DNA of 64,000 bases from Microterricola gilva (lineage in GTDB: Bacteria; Actinomycetota; Actinomycetes; Actinomycetales; Microbacteriaceae): contig NZ_SHLC01000001.1 of assembly GCF_004217495.1 (NCBI RefSeq), positions 682,001-746,000 of the forward strand, read 5' to 3'. The notes below the pieces were generated by a model that worked only from the letters and a program-made list of their open reading frames with translations, had not been told where the DNA came from and did no database searches. Made by a program: the position numbers and the translations under genes. Shown piece by piece: positions 36,355-45,651 of this stretch; the stretch's first letter is position 1; the number at the start of each line of letters is the position of its first letter.

Positions 36355-37971
36355 TCATCCGGCCCGGAGCTTGTCGGCCCGGATGGTCTCTGTCGCTGCC
36401 ACAACGGGTGAGTTGGCGTCCAGACGGCGCCCGGCCGTCCACGCGAGCCAGGCGGTGGATCCGAGCAGCAGGGCGCTAGCCGTCAGCCAGAGCGCTGTCC
36501 CTCCGGGTGGCGCCCACTCCGGATCGAGTACCAGCTTCTTCCACGAGCCGGTTGAGCCGACCGCGTAGCGCCGCAATGCCTCGGCGAAGCACGCGAACTG
36601 CGCGGCGGCCCACAGCGCCCACACGAGGAGCGTGAGCCGGTTGAAGGCACTGCGGGTCTGAGGCCGTTCCTCGACGGGGGATGCAGTGTTGCGCGCGGAT
36701 GACAGCACCGCAACGATGCCGAGCACGGCGATGGCAAAGAGTGGAAGGTTGTACCTGCCCTGCCAGATGAGCCCGCCCGCGGTGATGTAGATGCCCTGGA
36801 TGATGGGGGGCAGGAACACGAAGCACGCCGTGAGGACGGCGGCGAACAGGGCCGAGCGGCCGCGGAGTATCGAGAAAGCCGCGAGCACGATTGCCCCGCT
36901 GAGCGCTGCCCAGAGTGCGTAGGTGCCGAGTGGCGCGGGGGTGTCGAGCCAGCCGAAGTTGCCGATCATGCCCTGCGCATAGCCGAAGGTCTCGCGCAGG
37001 GTCATCACGAAACCGGCGAGCGGGTGGGTGCCGACCCCGGGGAAGGTCTGAAAGTTGTCTTCCTGTTCGACGGCGGCTGTCAACGAGCTGCTGCCAAACA
37101 ACCACGACAGCGCGAAGAGGGCCGCGGCCGCGGTGCCTGCGATCGCCCATTGCACCGGGCGACGGCGCAGGAGCTCCCGGATGCCGCTCCAGCCGATCAG
37201 AAGCAAGGGGATGGCGATGGCGAGCAACACCCAGAGCGGTGAGAGACCGCGGGTGTTCGCCGCCATTGCGCTGCCGGCCAACACGATCATGCTCCGCTGC
37301 ACGAGAAGTGAACGAGAGGGATGTAGCGCGACGCCGAGCATGCCGGCGAACGCCGCCAGCGTCGCAGTGGTTTCGACGGCGTTCGGGTTGACGGAGCCTC
37401 CGAGGAAGATGAGCATCGGCGGGACCGCGATCGCGAGTGCGGCCAGCGGGAGGGCCGGACGACGCCACCCAGACACCGTGAGCACGGTGAGAGCGAGGAA
37501 AAGGGAGAACAACACGGCGCTCACAGCCCGCATCGCGTACAGTCCCGCCTCGTTCTGGAAGATCAGGCTTGGCCAGCCGACCAGAACGTAATACACGGGG
37601 TTGTACAGGCCGGCAGTCGTCGTGGAGTCGACGAGCGCGTTGCCGTCGCCGGCGAGGGCGTCGACGCAGTCTGCGGTCACCGCCGGGTGGAACGCGAAGC
37701 AGGTCTCCGCGTGTGTCGCGGCGACATACGCCGGAACCTGCACGACATGGCCGAGAGCGGAGGGTTCTCCGACGAGCTGTCCCCGCACAACTGATGCCGC
37801 TTTCACCATGTGCGCTGGCTCATCCGGCGACGCCGAGATCGGCGTCGCGATCGCCCAGGCGATGCTGAGCAGGCTCGCGAGCAGCCAACTCACCCAGAAC
37901 AGCGTTCGAGGGCGTGGCATACGGCCAGAGGGCGCTACCTGGCGCGCGGCTGGCATGGCGGGATGGGGCAT
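36355..37971 (-). CDS. DUF2142 multi-spanning membrane protein
   Basis: 538 residues with about 11-12 transmembrane helices. After the first helix the extracytoplasmic loop has SASPDEPAHMVKAASVVRGQ, the DUF2142 hallmark, where acidic residues resemble the catalytic loop of GT-C glycosyltransferases. Later come NPVYYVLVGWPSLI and GGSVNPNAVETT. It is probably a GT-C type enzyme using polyprenyl-phosphate sugars outside the membrane; activity is inferred. GAGG stands nine bases before the ATG. Divergent from the membrane gene at 38104 with 132 bp between. Confidence 0.85.
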   Translation of the reverse strand: MPHPAMPAARQVAPSGRMPRPRTLFWVSWLLASLLSIAWAIATPISASPDEPAHMVKAASVVRGQLVGEPSALGHVVQVPAYVAATHAETCFAFHPAVTADCVDALAGDGNALVDSTTTAGLYNPVYYVLVGWPSLIFQNEAGLYAMRAVSAVLFSLFLALTVLTVSGWRRPALPLAALAIAVPPMLIFLGGSVNPNAVETTATLAAFAGMLGVALHPSRSLLVQRSMIVLAGSAMAANTRGLSPLWVLLAIAIPLLLIGWSGIRELLRRRPVQWAIAGTAAAALFALSWLFGSSSLTAAVEQEDNFQTFPGVGTHPLAGFVMTLRETFGYAQGMIGNFGWLDTPAPLGTYALWAALSGAIVLAAFSILRGRSALFAAVLTACFVFLPPIIQGIYITAGGLIWQGRYNLPLFAIAVLGIVAVLSSARNTASPVEERPQTRSAFNRLTLLVWALWAAAQFACFAEALRRYAVGSTGSWKKLVLDPEWAPPGGTALWLTASALLLGSTAWLAWTAGRRLDANSPVVAATETIRADKLRAG

Positions 37972-38091
37972 TGTCGGAGCCTCTACACGGTAATCAGATT
38001 CGGCGGCGGCGATTGCCCCCGCTCCACTGTACAGATCTACCCGTGCGCAGCGCGCCGGAGCCTGCGGCGCGGACGCACAGGTGCGAGTGAT

Positions 38092-38097
38092 TAGAAT
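38092..38097 (+). promoter_or_regulatory. -10 box of the 38104 membrane gene (leaderless layout)
   Basis: TAGAAT, six bases before the GTG start, no ribosome site between. Confidence 0.55.
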
Positions 38098-38103
38098 TGC
38101 CCG

Positions 38104-40062
38104 GTGACGACCGCGATTGACTCAGGCCCGCATGAGCCCAAACCGAGCGAAGTCGACCCGCTCGATGTGGTCATCCCGCCGGTTCAGGCTCCGCCGCGCC
38201 CCAGGCGAACGGTGCGGGTGCCCCGGCTACCTGGCCAGCGCATCGCCGTTGGTGTCGGCGCCGCCCTGCTCACCGTCGGAAGCGCCGTCGCTGCGGCGGG
38301 CGGCAGTCCGGCGCTCCTTGTGCTCACCGTGCTCCTGCTCGGCAGCTGGGCGCTGGCACGCTCCTTCTCATGGGCTTTGAGCGCGGCATCCGCACTGGTG
38401 CTGCTGCTCGGTGGGCACACGATCCTCAGTCGAACACTTCCCCTGGTCGGCTGGGACTACGGGGTGGCTGGGATCGCGGCGCTCGTGCTCGCGGGCATCG
38501 GGCTTCTGGTGCTCCTCATCCGCACACCCGCGAATGCGCTGGCCGTGCCAGACAGGTCCCAGCGACTCACGGCGGCCGCGGCGCTGACGCTGCCGCTGCT
38601 GAGCGGGGCGATGGTGTTCGGCGCGTTCCTACTCGGGCAACCCGGTTACGCGTGGGCCATGAACAACGACATGGTCTGGAACACCGTCGCCGGCCGATTC
38701 ATCCTCGGTGACGGCGGCATCGTCGGCACCGCACACGCCAATCCTTCTCCGTTGATGAACGCCCTCGTTGCCAGCTGGATCGCGCCGGGACGATCCGCAG
38801 CGCCCGAGATGCTCAGGCATGACGTCGCGCGACAGGCTGAACTGTGGATTCTGCTCACCTTGCTCGCCGCCGCTCTGGCCGGCCTGATCGTCGCACGTGC
38901 CGTGCCGGCGAGGCGGAGGGCTCTGCGTTTCGCGGCCGGCCTCCTGGGCTCAGCGATTCCGCTCAGCTGGTACGCCACGGGCTCGATGATCGAGTTCGGA
39001 TTCCTCAATGTGATGGCAGCCGTCTCGCTGCTCTTCGTCGCGTGGCTGACATGGAAAGAACTGCCGGCGCGACCGGTGATGGCCAGCGCGATTCTGCTTC
39101 TGACGACGACACTGATGCTCGCGGCGTGGGCGCCGCTCGCCGCGCTGCCCATCGGGCTCGCCGCAGTCGGCGTGTTGACGCGGTGGAGGCTCTTCATCGC
39201 TCTCCGTGGCCGCGTCGCCGCGTTGTGGTGGTGCGCCGCTCTGCAACTGCCCGCCTATGTGCTGATCGTCACGCTCCCCGACCTCGCCAAAGACGGCGCC
39301 GCACTGAGTGCAGACGGGGCTACCCCTCTGATCACGGCGAACTCTGTTGCCACGGCGGCGATGGTGCTGTTCACCCTGGCTGTTGTGACGGCGGTCGGCA
39401 TGGGCCGTCGCCACGAATTCGCCGGGGTCGTTGTCGTGTTGCTCACGGGTGGTATCGCACTCGCCTACCTGCTCGTCCAGCGTATGGGTGTCGCCAGTCT
39501 GTGGGGCTACTACCCTGTGAAACTGGCGTGGCTGCTGTGCATCTTCGTCACGGTGTTGCTCGCCGCCATCATTCTCGAGTGGCTCGGCCATGCACAGGCC
39601 CGCGGGCTGCTGGGTGCAGCGATCGTCCTGGCCTGCCTGGTCGTGACCGTCTCGAGCCTGCGAGCCGTTCCGTTGCCAGCCGGACTCGGCAGCGCACTCC
39701 CGCTCAATAAGGTTGCACTGTCAGAGGCCCGCGGAGCTGATACCGTGCGCAGCGACCGACTGTTCCGCATCGCGGATGACGGCAGCAAGACGATTGTTGC
39801 GCGACTCGGCGCCCCCGGTGAAGACGCCTTCGTGAACGGCTGGCTGCTGCAACTCCAGGCGGACTCGAGTGCCGATCCGATCCGTGACCACTCGTACACG
39901 CTGGACGCCGACGATGTCGGACAGCTTTGTGCCGCCGCGCGAGACTGGAACGGCCCGGTTGTGATCGAGACGGCCGACCCCGCGCTCGAGGACGAACTCC
40001 TGACGGCCTGCACCGACGCCGAGATCACCGTGCGAATGACGGAGGAAACTCCCGCTGTGTAG
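38104..40062 (+). CDS. Large membrane protein, possible GT-C type glycosyltransferase
   Basis: 652 residues; I do not recognise a named family with certainty. A proline-rich cytoplasmic start (about 1-45) is followed by twelve or more transmembrane helices up to residue 535 and a soluble C-terminal domain of about 110 residues (LFRIADDGSKTIVARL...). The loop AWMNNDMVWNTVAGRFIL-like stretch near residue 185 (actual order AWAMNNDMVWNTVAGRF) carries Asn-Asp residues in the place expected for a GT-C catalytic loop. It begins at a GTG in leaderless layout. Its neighbours are DUF2142 and the GT2/DUF2304 pair, so an extracytoplasmic sugar-transfer step is plausible. Confidence 0.75.
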   Translation: MTTAIDSGPHEPKPSEVDPLDVVIPPVQAPPRPRRTVRVPRLPGQRIAVGVGAALLTVGSAVAAAGGSPALLVLTVLLLGSWALARSFSWALSAASALVLLLGGHTILSRTLPLVGWDYGVAGIAALVLAGIGLLVLLIRTPANALAVPDRSQRLTAAAALTLPLLSGAMVFGAFLLGQPGYAWAMNNDMVWNTVAGRFILGDGGIVGTAHANPSPLMNALVASWIAPGRSAAPEMLRHDVARQAELWILLTLLAAALAGLIVARAVPARRRALRFAAGLLGSAIPLSWYATGSMIEFGFLNVMAAVSLLFVAWLTWKELPARPVMASAILLLTTTLMLAAWAPLAALPIGLAAVGVLTRWRLFIALRGRVAALWWCAALQLPAYVLIVTLPDLAKDGAALSADGATPLITANSVATAAMVLFTLAVVTAVGMGRRHEFAGVVVVLLTGGIALAYLLVQRMGVASLWGYYPVKLAWLLCIFVTVLLAAIILEWLGHAQARGLLGAAIVLACLVVTVSSLRAVPLPAGLGSALPLNKVALSEARGADTVRSDRLFRIADDGSKTIVARLGAPGEDAFVNGWLLQLQADSSADPIRDHSYTLDADDVGQLCAAARDWNGPVVIETADPALEDELLTACTDAEITVRMTEETPAV

Positions 40063-40099
40063 CGCAGCGTGCGTTCCACCACCCGGCGAGTGAGTGATG

Positions 40100-40477
40100 C
40101 TACTTGCTGCGCCCCTGCGCCGCATCGGCGAGAGCTTCAAGCTGGCGCAAGCGCAGATCATGCAGGGTGGCCTCCTCGGCCAGCGCGCGAGTCTTTGACT
40201 CGAGAGTCGTGAGCTCTGCGCTGTGCTGGACGCAGACAAGGACGAGGATCGCGATGCTGACGAAGAAGATGAGGTTCGTCGGGGCATCGACGCCGACGAG
40301 TGTCGCCGCCCACTCGAGGATCCCGGGGAAGATGCCGATCAGAAGCGCGAGCAATCCGGCAATCAGCCACCAGACGGCGTGACGCTCACGCAGACTCCGG
40401 CGTCGCAGCATCTCGATGACGACGGCAAGCGTGAACAGTGCGGCCACGATGCCGAGGATGTATGTGGTGACGCTCAT
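40100..40477 (-). CDS. DUF2304 small membrane protein
   Basis: 125 residues. Three transmembrane helices (YILGIVAALFTLAVVIEML, WWLIAGLLALLIGIFPGI, LIFFVSIAILVLVCV) with the DUF2304 pattern RRSLRERHAVWWL, then a cytoplasmic coiled-coil end (LESKTRALAEEATLHDLRLRQ). DUF2304 proteins occur next to polyprenyl-phosphate sugar synthases and probably assist them at the membrane. Its ATG overlaps the stop of the GT2 gene (ATGA). Too short to stand out among overlapping frames. Confidence 0.88.
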   Translation of the reverse strand: MSVTTYILGIVAALFTLAVVIEMLRRRSLRERHAVWWLIAGLLALLIGIFPGILEWAATLVGVDAPTNLIFFVSIAILVLVCVQHSAELTTLESKTRALAEEATLHDLRLRQLEALADAAQGRSK

Positions 40478-41211
40478 GCTGTTGCGGCCTCGTGTCGAAT
40501 GTTCGATGGTGGTCTGATCAGGGCGAAGCCGAGGGCAAGGAACGCGCGGCCGAGGTAGGCCGCTGCCTTGAACGGGTTGTGCGACGGCTTGCCGCCAGCC
40601 CTTGGGCGCATCGACACCGGTATCTGGGTGATGACGCAGCCGGCACGGGCCGCGATGACCAGCGCCTCGATCGTGTCGCCGAGGTACTCGGCCGGGTAGT
40701 GCTGCGCGAAGAGCGCGACGGTGCGTGGGCCCATCGCCTTGAAGCCGGACGTGGTGTCTGTCAGCGTGGTGTGCGCCGTGCGACTGAGCGTTGAGGCGAG
40801 GAAACGCATCGCCCACTTGCGCGGGCCGCGCACCTCGTAGTCGCCCTCGCCTGCGAATCGTGCACCGATCACCAGATCTGCGTTGTCGAGTGCCGCAAGT
40901 AGCGCGGGAACGCTCCGCGGGTCGTGTTGGCCGTCGGAATCGAGCTGCACGACGTTATCGAAGCCGTGCTCAAGCGCGTAGCGGAACCCGAGGCGCATCG
41001 CGCCGCCGACGCCGAGGTTGAACGGAAGCTCGGCGACCGTGGCTCCGGCCTCCCTGGCACGCGCCGTCGTTTCATCTCGCGATCCATCGTTGACGACGAG
41101 GCAGTGAACGCCCGGAAGCGTCTGCAGCACTTCGCGCACCACAGCACCGACGGCCTCTTCCTCGTTGAACGCCGGCATGACGATGAGGGTTCGGTTCAGG
41201 CGTTCAGACAT
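40474..41211 (-). CDS. Polyprenyl-phosphate sugar synthase-like glycosyltransferase family 2
   Basis: 245 residues. VMPAFNEEEAVGAVVREVL, VVNDGSRDET and QLDSDGQHDPRSVPAL are typical of the DPM1/polyprenyl-phosphate glycosyltransferase group; SGFKAMGPRTVALF follows. It lacks C-terminal membrane helices, which the coupled DUF2304 protein may supply. It would charge polyprenyl phosphate with a sugar for GT-C enzymes such as the DUF2142 neighbour (inference). The ATG sits seven bases behind a TAGGAT box. Confidence 0.9.
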   Translation of the reverse strand: MSERLNRTLIVMPAFNEEEAVGAVVREVLQTLPGVHCLVVNDGSRDETTARAREAGATVAELPFNLGVGGAMRLGFRYALEHGFDNVVQLDSDGQHDPRSVPALLAALDNADLVIGARFAGEGDYEVRGPRKWAMRFLASTLSRTAHTTLTDTTSGFKAMGPRTVALFAQHYPAEYLGDTIEALVIAARAGCVITQIPVSMRPRAGGKPSHNPFKAAAYLGRAFLALGFALIRPPSNIRHEAATA

Positions 41212-41218
41212 GAGCTTG

Positions 41219-41224
41219 ATCCTA
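41219..41224 (-). promoter_or_regulatory. -10 box of the GT2/DUF2304 pair (leaderless layout)
   Basis: TAGGAT on the minus strand followed by seven bases and the ATG at 41211. Confidence 0.6.
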
Positions 41225-41247
41225 GCAATCGTGAACTCCGCGCTTGC

Positions 41248-42183
41248 TCAGAGCTGATTCCGCGGTGAGGTGCGCATGCTCAGAGCATGGCCGAGCAGGC
41301 TGCGGATGCCAGAACGGTCGCGCGCAGAGAGCGCTGACGGCAGCCGGGTCACGGCGTTGAGTCTGCTGGTGACGTGGCGGGTGGCTGCACCCGCCGCGCG
41401 GCGCCAGCCGAGCTCACGCATCGCCGCTGCGGCCTCAAGGAAGTAGCGCTGCTCCTCACGGAAGCGGCTCCCGTCGCTGGCCTTCCACGACGAAACACTG
41501 GCCTGGTGTCGCCGGTAACGGAAGGTGGGCACGGTGTCGAGGACGAGGATGCCACCGTCTGTGACGATCTCGATCTGCAGGGCAAGGTCGAGCACCACGT
41601 CGAGGTCGGAACGGAAGCCGTGCTTCTTCAGCACCTCCGTACGCCAGAGGATGGAGGGGAAGTAGGTCCAGTTTCCGCGCAGGAGGCTCGTGGCGAGCGT
41701 CTCTCCGCTCAACGATCGTGGCCCAGAGACCGTAGGCCGGTAATAGCCTTTGACACGGTCGGCGAGGGGGAGCACAACGGTTCCGTCCGCGTCGATCACC
41801 TCCACGCCCGGCTGCAGATAGGCGGCATCGGGGAAGCGCGCAGCGAGCTCACGCATCCTGCTGATGTAAGTGGGCAAGAGGATGTCGTCGCAGCCGATGA
41901 TCATGGCGAAGTCGGCGTCGGCGAGCTCCACACTGCGCGTGAAGTTGCCGCTGACGCCGAGGTTGTGAGCGTTCTCCACGACGGTGATGCGCGGATCGTT
42001 GAGCGTTCGCGCCCACGCCATCGGCTCCGGATCGGGGTACCTGTCATCGACGATCGTCAGCCGCCAGTCCGGATCGGTCTGCGCCTGCACGCTCAACACG
42101 GCGGCGCGCAGCAGATCGAAGCTGCCGTAGAACGGCATGACGATGTCGATGCTCACGGCGGTGGCGGATGAGGGAGATGACAT
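41248..42183 (-). CDS. Glycosyltransferase family 2
   Basis: 311 residues. SIDIVMPFYGSFDLLRAAVL at the start, TIVDDRYPDPEP in place of the usual DDGS motif, HNLGVSGNFTRSVELA, and the donor motif IIGCDDILLPTYI. The C-terminal third is helical and basic. The ATG at 42183 is preferred; an upstream in-frame GTG at 42204 is possible. Acceptor and sugar unknown. Divergent from the flippase gene by about 175 bp. Confidence 0.85.
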   Translation of the reverse strand: MSSPSSATAVSIDIVMPFYGSFDLLRAAVLSVQAQTDPDWRLTIVDDRYPDPEPMAWARTLNDPRITVVENAHNLGVSGNFTRSVELADADFAMIIGCDDILLPTYISRMRELAARFPDAAYLQPGVEVIDADGTVVLPLADRVKGYYRPTVSGPRSLSGETLATSLLRGNWTYFPSILWRTEVLKKHGFRSDLDVVLDLALQIEIVTDGGILVLDTVPTFRYRRHQASVSSWKASDGSRFREEQRYFLEAAAAMRELGWRRAAGAATRHVTSRLNAVTRLPSALSARDRSGIRSLLGHALSMRTSPRNQL

Positions 42184-42359
42184 AATTGGGGAACTCTTCT
42201 GCACACGGTGCTTGGTCGGTGCCCGACGGTAGGTCGAGCGAAACGCTGCAGACGCGGCGGGCAGGGCTCTGCACAGGCGCCGGAGCGTCCATCCAGCCTA
42301 GCAATCGCCCGCAGAGCAATCGAAGGGATCCGCTGAACGTGGCAGCAGAAGGAGACACC

Positions 42360-43652
42360 GTGCGCGATCACGAGGCAGCGGACGCCGCGCTTCCGGACGT
42401 GCCGGAGGCGTCAGGCCTCGGGCCGGGCGGCGATGTGAAGTGGATGCTCGCAGCCACGCTCGTGGCCGGTGTCGCCGGATACCTCGTGATGTGGAACGCG
42501 ATCCGGGTGCTCGGCCAAGCCGACTACGTCGTGTTCGGTGTGTTCTGGTCGGCACTCTTCCTCGTGGTCGGCGTACTCTTTGGCCTGCAACAGGAGACGA
42601 CCAGAGCCACAGCTGAGGCGCTGCGGTCGGCGGCGAGGCCGGTGCGCCGGAGCTCGCTGTGGCTCTTCGGTGCAGGGGCCGGCGTGATCGTCGGGGTCAT
42701 CGTGCTGGCAACCAGCCCGCTCTGGGCCCCGGGCTCGCTGGGGGAGGAGAACTCCGCCCTGGCCGTGCAGGTCGCGGTCGGCTCGGCAGCCAACGCCGTC
42801 GTCGCGACGATGAGCGGGGCCATGGCGGGAGCGCAGCGCTGGAAGCTGCTGGCCGCCGTCATCTTGCTCGACGCACTCATCCGTTTGTTGGCTGTGTCGC
42901 TCGTGCTTTCCGTGACCGGCGACCCGACCATGTTCGCATGGGCGATCGTGCTGCCGTTCCCTCTCGCGATCACCATCGTCTTCTGTTGCGCGCCGCGGGT
43001 GTTGCGCCGCCTTGGGCACTCGCCGTTCGGATACCGCACGCTCGCGAGGAACTCCATGCACACCGTGATCGCTGCCTCTGCGACGGCAGTCCTGATCAAC
43101 GGCTTCCCGCTGGTGCTCGCGTTCTACGCACAGAGTGGCGAGGAGGAGACCCTCGGAGCGCTGATCTTTGCAATCACGCTGACGCGCGCGCCCATTCTGG
43201 TTCCGATGATGGCGCTGCAGAGCTATCTGGTCACCCGCTTCACGAACGACCGTGACGCACTCTGGGCATTCATGCTCAAGGCGATGGGAGCGATCGCAGC
43301 CACCATGGCCGTTCTCGCCGTCGTCACGTGGCTCTGGGGATACTGGGCACTTGTGACGTTCGTGCGGCCGGACCTGAACCTGTCGACGGCAGCACTGGTG
43401 CCGCTCGTCGTCTCATCCGGGTTCATCGGAATGCTCTGTGTCACCGGTCCGGCCCTGCTCGCGTTAGACAAGCACCGTGACTACGCGCTCGGCTGGGTGA
43501 TCGCCTCCGTCGTCGCTCTCGCCGTGCTCTTTGTGCCGCTGCCGCTGGAATTCCGGGCATCCTTGGCGCTGTCCGTCGGGCCGATCGTCGGCATCGCATG
43601 GCACCTGGTGCGCATCCGCGTCGCGCTTCGCGAGCGCGTCACCACGGCCTGA
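42360..43652 (+). CDS. Wzx-like polysaccharide flippase (MATE/MVF-like membrane protein)
   Basis: 430 residues with about 12 transmembrane helices, a weakly conserved layout typical of polysaccharide/teichoic-acid flippases (ATLVAGVAGYLVMWNAIRVL...ADYVVFGVFWSALFL near the start). No strict motif exists in this family, so the call rests on topology and location. The GTG at 42360 is chosen because AAGGAG stands five to six bases upstream; a GTG at 42339 has no such site. It would move a lipid-linked repeat unit outward, a second route besides Wzm/Wzt. Converges on the DUF4012 gene with 16 bases between. Confidence 0.8.
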   Translation: MRDHEAADAALPDVPEASGLGPGGDVKWMLAATLVAGVAGYLVMWNAIRVLGQADYVVFGVFWSALFLVVGVLFGLQQETTRATAEALRSAARPVRRSSLWLFGAGAGVIVGVIVLATSPLWAPGSLGEENSALAVQVAVGSAANAVVATMSGAMAGAQRWKLLAAVILLDALIRLLAVSLVLSVTGDPTMFAWAIVLPFPLAITIVFCCAPRVLRRLGHSPFGYRTLARNSMHTVIAASATAVLINGFPLVLAFYAQSGEEETLGALIFAITLTRAPILVPMMALQSYLVTRFTNDRDALWAFMLKAMGAIAATMAVLAVVTWLWGYWALVTFVRPDLNLSTAALVPLVVSSGFIGMLCVTGPALLALDKHRDYALGWVIASVVALAVLFVPLPLEFRASLALSVGPIVGIAWHLVRIRVALRERVTTA

Positions 43653-43668
43653 CCCGACGGAGCGCGAA

Positions 43669-45564
43669 CTACTTCGCCTGACATCCCGCGGCGTTGACCG
43701 TGGTCGTTGTCGGGTTCAGCATCGGGGTCGGCCAGAGCGCCGGGGACCCGTACTCTCCGGCCGCGCCGGTGAAGGTTGCGGTGACCGACTTGGTCTCGCC
43801 GGGCTTCAGCATCACCCAGAACGTGGACACCGGCCGCCCGAGGTCGCTTTGGGGCGCGTCGACGAATGTCTCGTCATCCCCGCCCCCGATGACGGAGTTC
43901 TCCAGCAGTGTGGTGCCCGGCGGGCCGTAGATGAAAACCTGGGTCTTGAACTTCTCGCCCTTCCAGACGCCGCTCGCCACGTAGGCCGGGAGCTCGTCGG
44001 CCAACTCCTCGGTGAGATCCGAATGCAGATCCACGGTCGTCGTGAAGGTGGGCGTCGCCGCGGTGCAGACGTCGGTCGTCAGCGTCGCCGCGGTTTTCAG
44101 GTAGAAATCCATCTTCGACACGGACATGTCGCGGAAGAAGACCCCGGTTGTCGAGTTCTCTTCATTCGTCGTCGGCAGGACGCCGGCGACCGGCGAAGTC
44201 GCGAGCACGGCTTGTTCCTCCGGGTGCGCGCTCCAGGCCATGATCCGGTGCTCCTTGACGCCCTTCATGAGTGACTCAACGAGCGCCTTCGGATCCGCGC
44301 TGGAACTTGTCAGCGCGCCGAACAAGGTCTTTGCGGCCTCCTCGAAGAAGGCGTCAGTCTGATCGGGGCCATCTTCTCCCTGGTATCGGAAGTAGATCTC
44401 GTTGAGAAGAAGCGCCACGGCGTTGTCCGCGCTGAGCTGGTCGCCGGTGCTCAGCGACACTGGTCCGGTTGCGCCCAGGATGTGGGAAAGTGCCACGGGG
44501 TCGATTGAGATCACGCCGTCAGGGACACCGCCGATGTCCTGCTCCCAGAAGGCGGAGGTGATCTGGGCGGCGGTGGGGAAATCGGGTCGGCTCGTGGCCA
44601 GGTTCAACATCAGATACATGTTGCCGTTGAACACCGCGGACACCGCGGGGTCGATCGGAATCACGGGGTTGTCCACCCGCCACGGGAAGTCCTGGCTTGA
44701 CGCCTGCCGTGTGATGCTGATCGCGCCGTTGTCGAGCGTCACCTCAGACAGTGCGGCGGCCGTGCCCCCGAGCGCCGTCGTCTCCGCCAAGTTCTCAAAG
44801 ATCAGGACGTACCTGCGCGGGCCGTCTGCACCGAGCATGCCCGGAGCCACTGTCAAGACCGCTTCAACCTGGTCGATCAGGGGCTCGGCGGTGGTGAGCA
44901 TGCCGTTCAGCTTGTCGCCGGCGGCACTCACCTGACTGACGGTGCCGTCGAACTCGATCGATGCAACGTCTGCCCTGGCCTGGCGGAACGCGGCCGACGC
45001 CGGCCCGATGGCATTGCTCAACTGCACGATCGGCTCAAGGTTCACCTTGCCGTCGACGGGCTTGAGCGCCTCGACGCTGAGCCCAGACGCGACGGCGGCC
45101 AGCGGCGCAATCGTGTCGGTGGCGAGCGAGTCGACCGACTCGGCGAGCTGTCGAACAGCCTTCAGATTGGCTCCGGCGACCGGGATGTATTCGGCTGCGC
45201 GCCACACCGGATCGGCCGTCTGCTGTACGGCGGTGTCTGTGAGTACTGACAGTCGTTCGGCCGTCTGCCCGATCCCGTTGAAATCCAAGCTGCCGGCCTG
45301 GTCCTTGACCGTTCCGACGAGGCCTTGGGCTTCTTCCAGAGCATCCTTCGCAGTGAGGGCCTTCGTGGCCAACCAGGCACCGCCGGCGACGAACAAGACG
45401 AGAACTCCCGCGGTCGCGATGAGAACGGTCCTGCCTGCTGCGCCGCGCTGGCGGCGCGCATGACGGACGGCATCCGATGTCCGCACCGTGCGGTTCGCTG
45501 GAGCGTTGGACGCGTCTGCACGGGAACGAGCGCGCCGGCCTCGACCACGAGTTGTTTCGATCAC
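43669..45564 (-). CDS. DUF4012 protein, copy 1
   Basis: 631 residues. A basic cytoplasmic start, one transmembrane helix (about 46-68) and a large extracytoplasmic DUF4012 region: GADGPRRYVLIFENLAETTA, LGGTAAALSEVTLDNG, LATSRPDFPTAAQI, FFRDMSVSKMDFYLKTAA and GEKFKTQVFIYGPPGTTL. The function of DUF4012 is unknown; it is common in actinobacterial and Gram-positive polysaccharide clusters. It begins with GTG seven bases behind TACGGT. It is closely similar over its full length to the gene just upstream. Confidence 0.88.
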   Translation of the reverse strand: MIETTRGRGRRARSRADASNAPANRTVRTSDAVRHARRQRGAAGRTVLIATAGVLVLFVAGGAWLATKALTAKDALEEAQGLVGTVKDQAGSLDFNGIGQTAERLSVLTDTAVQQTADPVWRAAEYIPVAGANLKAVRQLAESVDSLATDTIAPLAAVASGLSVEALKPVDGKVNLEPIVQLSNAIGPASAAFRQARADVASIEFDGTVSQVSAAGDKLNGMLTTAEPLIDQVEAVLTVAPGMLGADGPRRYVLIFENLAETTALGGTAAALSEVTLDNGAISITRQASSQDFPWRVDNPVIPIDPAVSAVFNGNMYLMLNLATSRPDFPTAAQITSAFWEQDIGGVPDGVISIDPVALSHILGATGPVSLSTGDQLSADNAVALLLNEIYFRYQGEDGPDQTDAFFEEAAKTLFGALTSSSADPKALVESLMKGVKEHRIMAWSAHPEEQAVLATSPVAGVLPTTNEENSTTGVFFRDMSVSKMDFYLKTAATLTTDVCTAATPTFTTTVDLHSDLTEELADELPAYVASGVWKGEKFKTQVFIYGPPGTTLLENSVIGGGDDETFVDAPQSDLGRPVSTFWVMLKPGETKSVTATFTGAAGEYGSPALWPTPMLNPTTTTVNAAGCQAK

Positions 45565-45571
45565 CGTACGA

Positions 45572-45577
45572 ACCGTA
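45572..45577 (-). promoter_or_regulatory. -10 box of DUF4012 copy 1 (leaderless layout)
   Basis: TACGGT on the minus strand with seven bases to the GTG start. Confidence 0.45.
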
Positions 45578-45651
45578 GCGTATGCGCAATGGGAACTTGC
45601 TGAGGCACAGCCCAGACGGGGCGTCGCCGGCCGAACCGACAGGCGACTGGA